Below, piece by piece: positions 1 through 8,941 of a stretch of DNA of 64,000 nucleotides. Location of the stretch: the NCBI RefSeq assembly GCF_029581395.1, contig NZ_CP121116.1:62001-126000 (forward strand). The letters are read 5' to 3'. A model generated the notes under the pieces. The model saw only the letters and a program-made list of their open reading frames with translations. It was not told the origin of the DNA and did not search any database. Numbering within the stretch: the stretch's first letter is position 1; each line of letters begins with the position of its first letter. A program made the translations under genes and the position numbers. The stretch is from Roseinatronobacter sp. S2. Its GTDB lineage: Bacteria > Pseudomonadota > Alphaproteobacteria > Rhodobacterales > Rhodobacteraceae.

Positions 1-1
1 G

Positions 2-682
2 CGCGGTCAGGACGTGCTTTGGGTGCTGTCAGAGGCGTTATGGAACACACTTATGTTCGGCCTTGTTGTCACAATACTCAGCCGTCTGATCGCAATCTCG
101 GTCGGCATGGTTTCGGGTTATCTCGGGGGGCGGGCGGACCGTATCCTGATGTCTGTCAACGACACGTTTATTGCGTTGCCCAACATTCCGATTCTGCTTC
201 TGGTCTATTTTGTGCTGCGCGAAAATATGACCTGGCAGATGCTGGCAATATGCGCCGCGCTGTTGGGCTGGACTTATGACAGCCGTCTGATCCGTTCGGT
301 GACAATCAGCCTGCGCACGCGGGAGTTCACGCGTCACGGCGTCTTTTCCGGCATGAGTACCGGCCGCATTCTTGTGCGCGAGCATTTGCCCTATGTCATG
401 CCAATTATTTTCTTTACCGCGATGAACAATCTGATCTGGGCAATCAGCCTGGAGGTGACCCTTTCCGTGCTGGGTTTTGCCGACAGCAACCGGCCCAGCA
501 TCGGCGGAATGATTTACTGGGCCAACCAGCATCAGGCTGTAATATCGGGAATCTGGTGGTGGATTGCATTTCCTATTCTGGCGGTTGTTGTGCTGTTTCT
601 TGGGCTATTCATGCTGGCCATGTCCGTGAACGAATATGTCGACCCCCGCAGTCGGCTTGATCGCATGGGAGGGGCGGGATGA
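2..682 (+). CDS. Opp/Dpp-type ABC transporter permease (DppC-like), 5' truncated by window edge
   Basis: This is an inner-membrane permease subunit of a peptide/nickel/oligosaccharide-type ABC importer. The reading frame is open to the left edge; the first residues read RGQDVLWVLSEA, matching the conserved GRDVLSR-like segment where the DppC/OppC transmembrane domain starts, so perhaps 70-100 N-terminal residues lie outside. Several hydrophobic segments follow, and an EAA-like loop is visible around TGRILVREHLPYVMPII. The stop overlaps the start of the ATPase gene (ATGA-type coupling), so it is co-transcribed with the two ATPases downstream. The substrate cannot be read; the binding protein and DppB partner would be further left. 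Confidence 0.85.
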   Translation, partial: RGQDVLWVLSEALWNTLMFGLVVTILSRLIAISVGMVSGYLGGRADRILMSVNDTFIALPNIPILLLVYFVLRENMTWQMLAICAALLGWTYDSRLIRSVTISLRTREFTRHGVFSGMSTGRILVREHLPYVMPIIFFTAMNNLIWAISLEVTLSVLGFADSNRPSIGGMIYWANQHQAVISGIWWWIAFPILAVVVLFLGLFMLAMSVNEYVDPRSRLDRMGGAG

Positions 683-1716
683 TGGAACTTGACCACCTTG
701 ATAAAGACTCCATCGCCGGGGAACATGAAGACATTCTTACGGTTCAGGACCTGAAAGCCTATTTCAAATTCGAAGGCTATGGCATCAGCCGTGAGGTGCG
801 CGCTGTAGATGGTGCTACCCTGCGCGTGCGGCGTGGCGAGGTTTATGGCCTCGCTGGTGAGTCCGGCTCTGGCAAGACAACGTTGGTCAAGGCGCTGGCT
901 GGTGCAATCCGACCGCCGTTAAGGGTCATGGGCGGTTCTGTCACCTATAACTTTGGTGGGGGGCAACCGATTGATATTTACGACCCTGCAATCGACGTGA
1001 AAGCGCTGCGCTGGAAACACCTGAGCTACATTATGCAAGGTTCAATGTCGGTTCTGAACCCGGTGCGCAGAATTCGCCAGTCGTTCCACGACTTCGCCTA
1101 CCGGCACATGAAGCTGCGAAAAGCCGCGTTCTGGAGCGCCGTAGAAGATCATCTGGCGCGGCTTCAGCTTGACCGGCGGATACTCGATTCCTATCCGCAC
1201 CAGCTTTCCGGGGGGATGCGCCAGCGCACGACTATTGCGCTGGCCACTGTCTGCAAACCGGAATTCGTCATCGCGGACGAGCCGACAACCGCGTTGGATG
1301 TTATCGTGCAGCGTGACGTGCTGCGGATGATAAAGAATGTGCAGCGGCAACAGGGTTCTACCATGGTCTTTGTGACACATGATATGTCGGTGCACGCAAC
1401 GATCGCTGACCGGGTGGGAATTGTCTATGCTGGCCGTCTGGTAGAAGAAGCACCAACGATCGATCTGTTCCGGGCGCCGCTACATCCGTATACGGCACAT
1501 CTGATTTCCAGTCTGCCGCGTATTGGCGATACACGCGCGCGCAAAAGCCTGCCGGGGCGCCCGCCCAATTTGGCCGATCCGCCCAAAGGTTGCCGGTTTC
1601 ATCCGCGCTGCCCGCTGGCTATCGAAAAATGCCGCCACGAGGTGCCGCCCATGGAAGGGCCACATGGTGGCAACCGCGTTGCCTGCTGGCGGCCCGGAGA
1701 GGCGGTGCTGACATGA
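679..1716 (+). CDS. Opp/Dpp-type ABC transporter ATP-binding protein (DppD-like)
   Basis: This is the first of two ATPase subunits energising the importer whose permease lies just upstream. The 345-residue protein has Walker [10 protein letters not shown], the signature LSGGMRQR, Walker [13 protein letters not shown] and the switch histidine in VTHDMS. The C-terminal oligopeptide-transporter extension is present, with the Cys-containing [15 protein letters not shown] stretch typical of OppD/DppD. The start overlaps the permease stop and its own stop overlaps the next ATG, so translation is coupled along the operon. Related pairs import peptides, nickel or oligosaccharides; nothing here discriminates between them. 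Confidence 0.9.
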   Translation: MMELDHLDKDSIAGEHEDILTVQDLKAYFKFEGYGISREVRAVDGATLRVRRGEVYGLAGESGSGKTTLVKALAGAIRPPLRVMGGSVTYNFGGGQPIDIYDPAIDVKALRWKHLSYIMQGSMSVLNPVRRIRQSFHDFAYRHMKLRKAAFWSAVEDHLARLQLDRRILDSYPHQLSGGMRQRTTIALATVCKPEFVIADEPTTALDVIVQRDVLRMIKNVQRQQGSTMVFVTHDMSVHATIADRVGIVYAGRLVEEAPTIDLFRAPLHPYTAHLISSLPRIGDTRARKSLPGRPPNLADPPKGCRFHPRCPLAIEKCRHEVPPMEGPHGGNRVACWRPGEAVLT

Positions 1717-2540
1717 ACAATGTTCTGCAACTTGACCATGTGTCCAAAAGTTTTCGCAGCGGCGCACTTTTCATGTCGCACACCGTGGATGCGGTGCGTG
1801 ATGTAAGTTTTACACTTAGCAAGGATACCCCCGAAGTCTTTGCCATTGTCGGGCAGTCCGGTAGTGGCAAATCGACGCTGGCGAACATGATCCTTGGAAG
1901 CGAGGCGCCCAGCTCGGGGACGATCCGCGTGCATGGGCGCGACATTGCTGAAATACGCTCAAGTACAGATCGTATGGAATTCATGTCCCGCGTACAGCCG
2001 ATATTCCAGAACCCGTTCGAGGCGTTCAATCCCCTTACCCGGATTGACAGTTATCTGTTTTCCACGGCGCAGAGGTTTCGCAACGCCGACAACCCCGCCA
2101 CGAGAGAGGCGATTTCGGATGAATCCCTGCAACTTGTCGGTCTATCCATGGATGAGGTGCGGGGGCGCTATTCGCACGAGTTGTCAGGCGGACAGTTGCA
2201 GCGCATCGCAGTGGCGCGCGCACTTATCCCGAAACCGGATCTTATTGTCGCGGATGAACCGGTGTCGATGGTCGACGCCTCTTTGCGCATGTCCATCGTG
2301 AATCTGTTCCGTGACCTGCGCGATCAGCTTGGTGTCACCATAATCTATATCACCCACGATCTTGCGACGGCTTACTACATTGCTGACAGGCTGATCATCA
2401 TGAAATCGGGGGAGGTTGTGGAAGAAGGCCCGGCCAAGGCGGTGCTTGATAATCCACAGCACCCATACTCGCGCGAACTGAAAGAGGCCGTCCTCCCGCC
2501 TGATCCTACGCGTGCGCATGAAGCCATCGGCTTCAAGTAA
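1713..2540 (+). CDS. Opp/Dpp-type ABC transporter ATP-binding protein (DppF-like)
   Basis: This is the second ATPase of the oligopeptide-type importer. Walker A GQSGSGKST, signature LSGGQLQR, Walker B LIVADEPVSMVD and ITHD are all present. I place the start at the ATG that overlaps the preceding TGA, giving 275 residues ([14 protein letters not shown]), because the longer reading frame only adds translated antisense-like sequence from inside the upstream gene. It is the last gene of the operon; about 110 bases of non-coding sequence separate it from the convergent LacI-type gene. Confidence 0.9.
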   Translation: MNNVLQLDHVSKSFRSGALFMSHTVDAVRDVSFTLSKDTPEVFAIVGQSGSGKSTLANMILGSEAPSSGTIRVHGRDIAEIRSSTDRMEFMSRVQPIFQNPFEAFNPLTRIDSYLFSTAQRFRNADNPATREAISDESLQLVGLSMDEVRGRYSHELSGGQLQRIAVARALIPKPDLIVADEPVSMVDASLRMSIVNLFRDLRDQLGVTIIYITHDLATAYYIADRLIIMKSGEVVEEGPAKAVLDNPQHPYSRELKEAVLPPDPTRAHEAIGFK

Positions 2541-2651
2541 GTTCACTGTACGGGGACAGGCAGTTGGGCCGGATGCCGGCGATATGCAGGTCGCGCCCAA
2601 CAGGCACGGGTCCGTTCCGGCATCAGACCCATTGTCCGCGTCCGGCTTTGC

Positions 2652-3677
2652 TCACGCCTTGATCGCCTGCACTGACGGCGTTTCAACATAGTCCATAGCG
2701 ACCAGACCAGATGTCGGCGGTGCTTGCCCCTCGGCCCCGTAGGTCAGTGTCAGAATGGCAGATGCCATGTCCTGACCAAGGGTTTTAAGGCACATGTCAA
2801 AACAGGTAATCGGCGGGGCAAGATGACGAAGCAACGGGCTTTGACGAAAGCCCACAACGGACACATCAGCGCCCGGTCGCACGCCTGCCCCCAGTAACCC
2901 GCCATAAAATCCGCTGGTCATAGGTTCGGAACACATAAGGATTGCAGTGGGGCGGTTTTCTTGGGCAAGCAGGCGCGCGGCGACACGCGCGCCGCCGTCC
3001 TCGCTTCCGTCATCAACGAAGCTAAGATCATCTGTCACCGGCAAGCCAAGCGCCCCCATCGTGGCGCGCCAGCTGTCACAATAAAGCTGCGCAAGGTTTG
3101 AATTTCCCGTCGGGACACAGACGGCAATGCGGCGGTGCCCCAGTTCGGCCAGCCGCATTACGGAATGTCGTGCCCCTTCTTCGAAATCCAGATCCATCCA
3201 CAGGTATTTTCCCGGTGTCCGAGAGCGCCCCAGTGTCATGAATGGCAGTGATGAGCGCGCCATCAGGGCGATGCGCGGATCATCGACCTGCGTGGCCGTC
3301 AGAATGACACCATCCAATAATCCGCGTTGCAGGGTCCGGTGCAAAAAGGCAACCGGGTCCATTGCGCGGTGAACAGGCAAAAGCACAAGGTCAATCCCGT
3401 CTTCCAGCAAGACGCGCTGCATGGCATCGGTCACTGCCATGAAGAAGTTATCCCCCCCCAAAGCCGTCGGTCCCGTGCCAATCATAAGCCCGATGGTATT
3501 CGTGCGCCCCTTGCGCAGGTTGCGGCCCGCTGCATTTGCCACATAGCCGATTTCCTGCGCCATCTTCAGGACGCGTGCGCGGGTTTCGGGGTTCACACCG
3601 GGCTTGTCATTCAATGCGCGTGAAACCGTGCCGATCGAAATGTTCAACCGGTCGGCCAACGCCCTGATTCCCGTCAT
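2652..3677 (-). CDS. LacI-family transcriptional repressor
   Basis: This is a DNA-binding repressor of 341 residues that probably controls the divergent sugar operon. The N-terminal LacI helix-turn-helix is clear (GIRALADRLNISIGTVSRAL, then the hinge helix around ARVLKMAQEIGYVANAAGRN), followed by a periplasmic-binding-like effector domain. The intergenic region it shares with the divergent Gfo/Idh gene holds two identical LacI-type palindromes around a promoter, so it very likely regulates that operon and perhaps itself. The inducer is presumably the imported sugar or an intermediate; it is unknown. Confidence 0.92.
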   Translation of the reverse strand: MTGIRALADRLNISIGTVSRALNDKPGVNPETRARVLKMAQEIGYVANAAGRNLRKGRTNTIGLMIGTGPTALGGDNFFMAVTDAMQRVLLEDGIDLVLLPVHRAMDPVAFLHRTLQRGLLDGVILTATQVDDPRIALMARSSLPFMTLGRSRTPGKYLWMDLDFEEGARHSVMRLAELGHRRIAVCVPTGNSNLAQLYCDSWRATMGALGLPVTDDLSFVDDGSEDGGARVAARLLAQENRPTAILMCSEPMTSGFYGGLLGAGVRPGADVSVVGFRQSPLLRHLAPPITCFDMCLKTLGQDMASAILTLTYGAEGQAPPTSGLVAMDYVETPSVQAIKA

Positions 3678-3729
3678 TTTGCTTTTCCTGTTCTATCGCC
3701 GCACGTCCGGCGCACCATTATTCAATGAT

Positions 3730-3794
3730 TGTAAACGTTTACGAAACCTGTTGACAAGCGTTCCTTGGCGCGCCTATCGTTGTAAACGTTTACG
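3730..3794 (+). promoter_or_regulatory. Sugar-operon promoter flanked by two identical LacI-type operators
   Basis: The 14-mer TGTAAACGTTTACG, a central-CG palindrome typical of LacI/GalR-family operators, occurs at 3730-3743 and again at 3781-3794, 51 bases apart. Between them lies TTGACA (3751-3756), an 18-base spacer and TATCGT (3775-3780), pointing toward the Gfo/Idh gene at 3844. The downstream operator covers the likely transcription start and the upstream one sits just before the -35 box, an arrangement suited to full repression. The start codon at 3844 has a good AGGAGG ribosome binding site. Confidence 0.85.
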
Positions 3795-3843
3795 ATGATG
3801 CGCGGAGGGAGGAGCCTGCGCGCATTCTGGCAGGAGGAACAAT

Positions 3844-4875
3844 ATGTTAAGCGCCGTTATGGTGGGGTGCGGAGCTATGTCTAAAGGCTGGCTTCAGGCG
3901 CTGCGGGACACGCCTTTTCTGGCGCAGAATATCCGCATGACAGGCTTTGTTGATCTGGATGAAACTGCCGCAAGGGCGCGCGCTGACGAATTCGGCTGGA
4001 CGGATGCACCGACCGGCCATGACCTGAACGCGATGCTGACGGCACAACGGCCCGATCTGGTGTTTGACATCGTCGTGCCACCTGCACGCGCCGAGGTGGT
4101 GGAAATGTCCCTGCGCCACGGCTGCCATGTGCTGTCTGAAAAACCCATGGCTGAGACACTGGAAGGTGCGAGGCGCTTGATCGCGCTTGCGTCCGGTGCA
4201 GGCCGCCGCCACGCGATTATCCAGAACCGCCGTTGGTTGCCGGGCATCCGGCGTGCCCGTGCGTTTCTCGACTCTGGCAGTCTGGGCGCGGTGACGGCTG
4301 TGCATTGCGATTTCTTCCTTGGGGCGCATTTTGGCGGTTTCAGGGAACAGATGCGCAATGTGCTGTTGCTGGACATGGCAATCCATACATTTGATGCGGC
4401 CCGGTTTGTGTCGGGGCAGGATGCCACGGCAGTCTATTGCCGCGAAACCAACCCGAAAGGGTCATGGTATGCGCATGGCGCAGCCGCCGATGCGCTGTTT
4501 GACATGACAGACGGGATTGCGATGACCTATCGCGGCAGCTGGGCCGCCGAAGGCGCGAATACAGCGTGGGAAGCATCATGGCGGATTGTCGGCACGAAAG
4601 GCACGCTGCTTTGGGACGGGAATGACGGCTTCACCGCAAATGTCGTTGACGGGGATCAGGGTTTTCTGCGCCCCTTGCGTGCCGTCGACGTGCCGACGCT
4701 GGCAACACCACTGACCCAAGGCCATGCCGGTGTTCTGGCTGATTTCGTGACTGCCGTGCAGAACGGCACTGCGCCGCTGACCTGCGGCAGCGACAATATC
4801 AAAAGCCTTGCCATGGTGCTTGCCGCAATAAAAAGCGCGCAGCTCGGGCAGCGCGTCTCACTTTCCGACATCTGA
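3844..4875 (+). CDS. Gfo/Idh/MocA-family NAD(P)-dependent sugar oxidoreductase
   Basis: This is a 343-residue cytoplasmic dehydrogenase, first gene of the LacI-controlled operon. The Rossmann start (VMVGCGAMSKGWLQAL) and the family signature SEKPMAETLEGARRLI are visible, with the conserved Lys of EKP that takes part in catalysis; the C-terminal half has the DMAIHTFDAARF segment with the family's catalytic-site His. Family members oxidise ring hydroxyls of sugars, inositols or glycosides. Ten bases separate it from a TIM-barrel isomerase, suggesting sequential steps in one pathway. The exact substrate is unknown. Confidence 0.88.
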   Translation: MLSAVMVGCGAMSKGWLQALRDTPFLAQNIRMTGFVDLDETAARARADEFGWTDAPTGHDLNAMLTAQRPDLVFDIVVPPARAEVVEMSLRHGCHVLSEKPMAETLEGARRLIALASGAGRRHAIIQNRRWLPGIRRARAFLDSGSLGAVTAVHCDFFLGAHFGGFREQMRNVLLLDMAIHTFDAARFVSGQDATAVYCRETNPKGSWYAHGAAADALFDMTDGIAMTYRGSWAAEGANTAWEASWRIVGTKGTLLWDGNDGFTANVVDGDQGFLRPLRAVDVPTLATPLTQGHAGVLADFVTAVQNGTAPLTCGSDNIKSLAMVLAAIKSAQLGQRVSLSDI

Positions 4876-4885
4876 AAGGCCATCC

Positions 4886-5830
4886 ATGACTGACCCGCTG
4901 AAAACAATTCGTATCGGCACGATGATCCAGGCCACCGAAGGCCATGCCGCCGCCCGTATCAACGAGATTGCCGATATGGGGTTCGAGAGTTTCGAGCCGT
5001 TTTTCTGGCAAACGACAAAAGGCCAGAACCTTGCCGAATTGGGCAAACGGTGCCGTGACGCGATCGGGGACCGTGACATTACCATGTCCACTTTGGGCAT
5101 GTTCGGAAACCCGCTGGAAGAACAGGCGATGGACCTTGAAACCCTGCAAGGCTGGAAGGATTGCATCGATAACGCACATCATTTCGGCGCGACCTGCATT
5201 GCGGGGTTTACCGGCCGGATCAGGGGCAAGCCGCTGACCGACAGCCTGCCGCGCTACAAACAGGTCTGGTCCGAACTGGCGAAACGGGCCGCCGACAAGG
5301 GCGTGCGGATTGCGTTTGAAAACTGCGCGATGGATGGCAACTGGCAAACAGGCGACTGGAACATCGCCCATAACCCCGACGCGTGGGAGTTGATCTTCAA
5401 CGAAACCCCCGACGACAATGTCGGGCTGGAATGGGAACCATGCCACCAGATGGTGTATCTGATCGACCCGCTGCCGCAGATCCGCAAATGGGCAGACAAG
5501 ATATTTCATGTTCATGGCAAGGACGCGACCATCCGCTGGGAAGTGATCCGCGAACACGGCATCTTCGGGCGCGAACCCTTTGTGTGGATGCGCACACCCG
5601 GTTTCGGCGACAGCAACTGGACAGACATCATCAGCGAATTGCGGCTGGCAGGCTATGCCGGGTCCATCGATATCGAAGGCTGGCATGACCCCGTCTACCG
5701 CGATGAACTGGAGATGACGGGCCAAGTGGCGGCCCTTAACCACCTTAAACATGCCCGTGGCGGGCTGATCCATGTTCCTGCCACCGGCACCTACGAGGGC
5801 GGCGATCCGTCCCTGGCCAAGCCCGTCTGA
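4886..5830 (+). CDS. Sugar phosphate isomerase/epimerase-like TIM-barrel protein (AP endonuclease 2 superfamily)
   Basis: This is a 314-residue cytoplasmic enzyme of the xylose-isomerase-like TIM barrel family. Metal-ligand positions are visible in strand-end motifs: IAFENCAM, FHVHGKDAT and GSIDIEGWHD. Members isomerise or epimerise sugars and, in some glycoside pathways, act on 3-keto-sugar intermediates made by a Gfo/Idh partner. The immediate upstream neighbour is such an oxidoreductase, so a two-step oxidation/isomerisation or elimination is a fair inference, but not shown by the sequence. It is followed by the transporter genes of the same operon. Confidence 0.82.
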   Translation: MTDPLKTIRIGTMIQATEGHAAARINEIADMGFESFEPFFWQTTKGQNLAELGKRCRDAIGDRDITMSTLGMFGNPLEEQAMDLETLQGWKDCIDNAHHFGATCIAGFTGRIRGKPLTDSLPRYKQVWSELAKRAADKGVRIAFENCAMDGNWQTGDWNIAHNPDAWELIFNETPDDNVGLEWEPCHQMVYLIDPLPQIRKWADKIFHVHGKDATIRWEVIREHGIFGREPFVWMRTPGFGDSNWTDIISELRLAGYAGSIDIEGWHDPVYRDELEMTGQVAALNHLKHARGGLIHVPATGTYEGGDPSLAKPV

Positions 5831-5877
5831 GGAGAGACGGACATGCCCAGACCACCCCAACCAAGGAGGAGACAGCG

Positions 5878-7086
5878 ATGAGGAATATCAGGGCACTTCT
5901 GGCCGGGACCGCTGCGATAATCGCAAGCCCCGCATTTGCGCAAGAACCGGTCGAGCTTGACCTTTGGACAATCGACGATCCGGGCCAGTATCATTATGTC
6001 ATGGCCGAAGAATACATGGCCGAAAACCCGCATGTGACGATCAACCTGCGCACAGTGCAGTTCCCCGATATGGTCAACGATCTGGCGCGCGCCATCTCGA
6101 CCGGCAGTGCGCCCGACATCACCTATATCGACAACCCGGAAATTGCGTTGTTTGCATCGCGCGGGTTGCTGCTGGACATGACCCCCCATATCGAAGCGTC
6201 CGACATCGTCAATACCGACGATATATTCCCCGGCCCACTGGCATCCGTGACCTATGAGGGGGGGATCTATGGCATCCCGCGCGGCGCCAACACAATCGCG
6301 CTTTATTACAACGCCGACATGTTCACGGATGCGGGCCTTGACCCTGACGCGCCGCCACGGACATGGGATGAATTGTATGAAGCGGCCACGGTGCTGACCA
6401 ATCCCGCCCGGAATATCTATGGGCTTGCGTTTTCGGCGGTCGGATCAGAAGAAGGCACGTTTCAGTTTTTGCCTTGGGTCCAGATGGCGGGCGGCGATTA
6501 TGACAATCTGACGACCGACGGGGCCGAGCGCGCGCTGACCTTATGGAAAACCTTTATTGATGAACGCCTTGCATCGCCCGATACGCTTATCCGTGGTCAA
6601 TGGGACAGCACCGGCACGTTCAACTCCGGCAATGCCGCGATGTCGATTTCCGGTCCGTGGGAAATACCCCGCATGAGCGAGGAGGCAGATTTCGACTGGC
6701 GCGTGGCACTGTTGCCGGTGCCGCACGAAGGGGCGGAGCGCGCGTCTGCCCTGGGCGAGGGCGACAACGTGATCCTTGCAAATTCGGACCAGCCAGAGGC
6801 CGCATTCGCGTTCCTTGAATTTCTGTATGACAATATGGACCGGGTGTGGAACGAGTTTGGCTACCTGCCCGCAAGTTCCGTGGAAGTGACCGACCCCATT
6901 TTCCCCGAAGCCTATGCCGTGTTCGAGGAGTCCATGCAATATGCGCGCAACCGTGGCCCTTCGCCGGACTGGCCGCAGATCAGTCAGGCGATCCAGACCG
7001 CAATTCAGTCTGCCCTGACCGGACAGGCAACGCCCGCCGAGGCGCTGGCTGACGCACAAGAAACGATCTCGGATGTAGTCAACTGA
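5878..7086 (+). CDS. Carbohydrate ABC transporter substrate-binding protein (extracellular family 1)
   Basis: This is a periplasmic sugar-binding protein of 402 residues. It opens with a Sec signal peptide (MRNIRALLAGTAAIIASPAFA, cleavage after AFA) and continues as a type 1 solute-binding protein with motifs such as AISTGSAPDITYIDNPEIALFA and AAMSISGPWEIP. It delivers substrate to the permease pair encoded next. A GC-rich hairpin lies between this gene and the first permease gene, which would favour higher expression of the binding protein. The start has an upstream GGAGGAGA ribosome binding site. Confidence 0.92.
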   Translation: MRNIRALLAGTAAIIASPAFAQEPVELDLWTIDDPGQYHYVMAEEYMAENPHVTINLRTVQFPDMVNDLARAISTGSAPDITYIDNPEIALFASRGLLLDMTPHIEASDIVNTDDIFPGPLASVTYEGGIYGIPRGANTIALYYNADMFTDAGLDPDAPPRTWDELYEAATVLTNPARNIYGLAFSAVGSEEGTFQFLPWVQMAGGDYDNLTTDGAERALTLWKTFIDERLASPDTLIRGQWDSTGTFNSGNAAMSISGPWEIPRMSEEADFDWRVALLPVPHEGAERASALGEGDNVILANSDQPEAAFAFLEFLYDNMDRVWNEFGYLPASSVEVTDPIFPEAYAVFEESMQYARNRGPSPDWPQISQAIQTAIQSALTGQATPAEALADAQETISDVVN

Positions 7087-7100
7087 TACTCCGGCATCGC

Positions 7101-7139
7101 CCGGCCGCTGCGCGCCCACTCCCTGCGGGCGGCGGCCGG
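7101..7139 (+). terminator. Intercistronic GC-rich hairpin after the binding-protein gene
   Basis: CCGGCCGC (7101-7108) pairs with GCGGCCGG (7132-7139), extended inside by GCCC/GGGC. No T-run follows, so it is more likely an mRNA-stabilising or partial attenuating structure than a full terminator. It lies in the 84-base gap between the binding protein and permease genes. Confidence 0.55.
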
Positions 7140-7170
7140 TTCCTTCCCCAGCGCGCAGGACCATGACCGC

Positions 7171-8121
7171 ATGACTGTTCCCCTTTCCACCACAGACTCG
7201 ATCCCGACAGTTGGCACAATAAGGGCCAGCGGCCCGTCCTTTCGGGATGGCCGCGGGCTGGACCGTGTGCTTGTCTGGCTGACATTGGGTTTTCTTGTCG
7301 CCTTTTCGGCGCTTCCGCTGGTCTATAATGTCGTGATGTCGTTCCAGTCGGTCGATCTGTTTACGATTGCGTCCTTTGACCGGCCCTTTGTGGGGCTGGA
7401 CAATTACAAGACTGTGCTAAGCCAGCGTGCGACAGGCACGATTGTGCGCAACACGGCTGTGTTTGTCGGGCTGTCGGTTGCGTTGCAGCTGACCATCGGT
7501 TTTGGTCTTGCGCTTTATTTCCAGCAGCGCTTTCCGGGTTCAACATGGTTGCGGGGCCTTTTTCTGGCAGGCTGGATCATGCCGGGCCTTGTTGTCGGCG
7601 GCGTCTGGAGCTGGATCCTTGCAGGCGATTTCGGGGTGATGAACTGGGCGCTGCAAGCGACGGGCATCACATCTGATAAAATATTCTGGCTGTCAGACCC
7701 GTCTATCGCGCTTTATTCGGTGATCATCGCCAATGTCTGGGTTGGTGTGCCGTTCAACATGATCCTGCTGTCGGTCGGGCTTGCCGCCATTCCCGACGAT
7801 GTCTATGAAGCCGCCGAGATGGATGGCGCGGGCCGTATCTGGCGGTTCCTGACCATCACCCTGCCATTGATGCGCGCGCAGCTTGGTGCGGTTATATCGC
7901 TGGGTATCATCTTTACACTGCAACAATTCGATCTGTTCGCGGCCCTTACACAAGGTGGCCCGTCCAACGGATCGAACGTGATGCAATACTGGTCGTGGGA
8001 ATTGTCATTTCAGCATTATCGCATCGGGCAGGGGTCGGCAGTGTCGGTTCTGATGATCCTTGTGGTGATCTGTGTGGCCGCGATCTATGTCCGCTCAACG
8101 AGGCACGAACATGCTGCGTGA
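7171..8121 (+). CDS. Carbohydrate ABC transporter permease (MalF/UgpA-like)
   Basis: This is an inner-membrane subunit, 316 residues, with six or so hydrophobic segments beginning at LVWLTLGFLVAFSALPLVYNVVMS. The EAA loop reads YEAAEMDGAGRIWRFLTITLPLM, the contact site for the ATPase. It pairs with the MalG-like permease whose start codon lies inside the end of this gene. ATG at 7171 is preferred because the nearby ATG at 7164 is closed by an immediate stop. Confidence 0.9.
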   Translation: MTVPLSTTDSIPTVGTIRASGPSFRDGRGLDRVLVWLTLGFLVAFSALPLVYNVVMSFQSVDLFTIASFDRPFVGLDNYKTVLSQRATGTIVRNTAVFVGLSVALQLTIGFGLALYFQQRFPGSTWLRGLFLAGWIMPGLVVGGVWSWILAGDFGVMNWALQATGITSDKIFWLSDPSIALYSVIIANVWVGVPFNMILLSVGLAAIPDDVYEAAEMDGAGRIWRFLTITLPLMRAQLGAVISLGIIFTLQQFDLFAALTQGGPSNGSNVMQYWSWELSFQHYRIGQGSAVSVLMILVVICVAAIYVRSTRHEHAA

Positions 8122-8941
8122 TGAAAGACTGACCCAGTTCGCTTTGTTGTTTGTCGCCCTTGCGATGGTCGCAACCTATATGTTTCCGGTTTACTGGATG
8201 TATGTCACCGCCCTGAAGACGGGCACGGAAATCACGGCATGGCCACCCAGTTTCTGGCCCGCGAACCCGGATTTTGCGGCGGTCGAGGTGTGGCAGCGCA
8301 TGCGCATGGGCACCTATCTGAAGAATTCCGCGATCATTGCTGTGGGCGTTACCGCCATCGTTGTGGTGCTGGGCACCGGCTGCGGCTATGCGCTGGCAAG
8401 GGTGCGGTCGCGCTGGATGGATGTTGCGCTGTTTTCCATCCTGATGATGCAGGTTCTGCCGTCATCGCTGATGATTACGCCGATCTTTGTGTCGTTCAGC
8501 CAGATTGGCCTGCTGGATTACCCCCGCACCAGCGTGATCCTTGCACAAGCGGCAAAAGTGCTGCCCTTCTATGTTGTGCTGACGCGCGCCACCTTCGCAC
8601 AAGTGCCCCGAGAGTTGGAGGAATCGGCACTGGTCGAAGGCAACAGCCGGATCGGCGCGTTCTTTTCGATCAATGTGCCGCTGGCGCGCAATGGCATTCT
8701 GGTTGCCGCGCTTCTGATCTTTTTGCAAAGCCTTGGCGAATATGTCTATTCGCGCAGTCTGATCCAGTCGCGCGCCTTGCAGCCTGCCACTGTCGGCCTG
8801 CAAAGTTTCATGGGCCCCAACACGTCTGACTGGCAGGGCGTGATGACCTATGCGGCCATCTATGTCACGCCGATCATTCTTTTCTTTGTCTTTCTGCAAC
8901 GCCAGATCGTCAGCGGGCTGACTTCGGGAGCGCTAAAATGA
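8111..8941 (+). CDS. Carbohydrate ABC transporter permease (MalG/UgpE-like)
   Basis: This is the second inner-membrane subunit of the sugar importer, 276 residues from the ATG at 8111 (MLRDERLTQFALLFVALAMV), which overlaps the end of the upstream permease by 11 bases. The EAA loop is LEESALVEGNSRIGAFFSINVPL. The longer frame from 8072 lies inside the previous gene and was rejected as a start. The stop overlaps the ATG of the ATPase gene. Confidence 0.9.
   Translation: MLRDERLTQFALLFVALAMVATYMFPVYWMYVTALKTGTEITAWPPSFWPANPDFAAVEVWQRMRMGTYLKNSAIIAVGVTAIVVVLGTGCGYALARVRSRWMDVALFSILMMQVLPSSLMITPIFVSFSQIGLLDYPRTSVILAQAAKVLPFYVVLTRATFAQVPRELEESALVEGNSRIGAFFSINVPLARNGILVAALLIFLQSLGEYVYSRSLIQSRALQPATVGLQSFMGPNTSDWQGVMTYAAIYVTPIILFFVFLQRQIVSGLTSGALK

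Noticed and set aside
4799..5860. A 353-codon open frame on the minus strand
   Set aside because: It is antisense to the Gfo/Idh and TIM-barrel genes, which have clear family motifs; the frame arises from high GC and codon bias.
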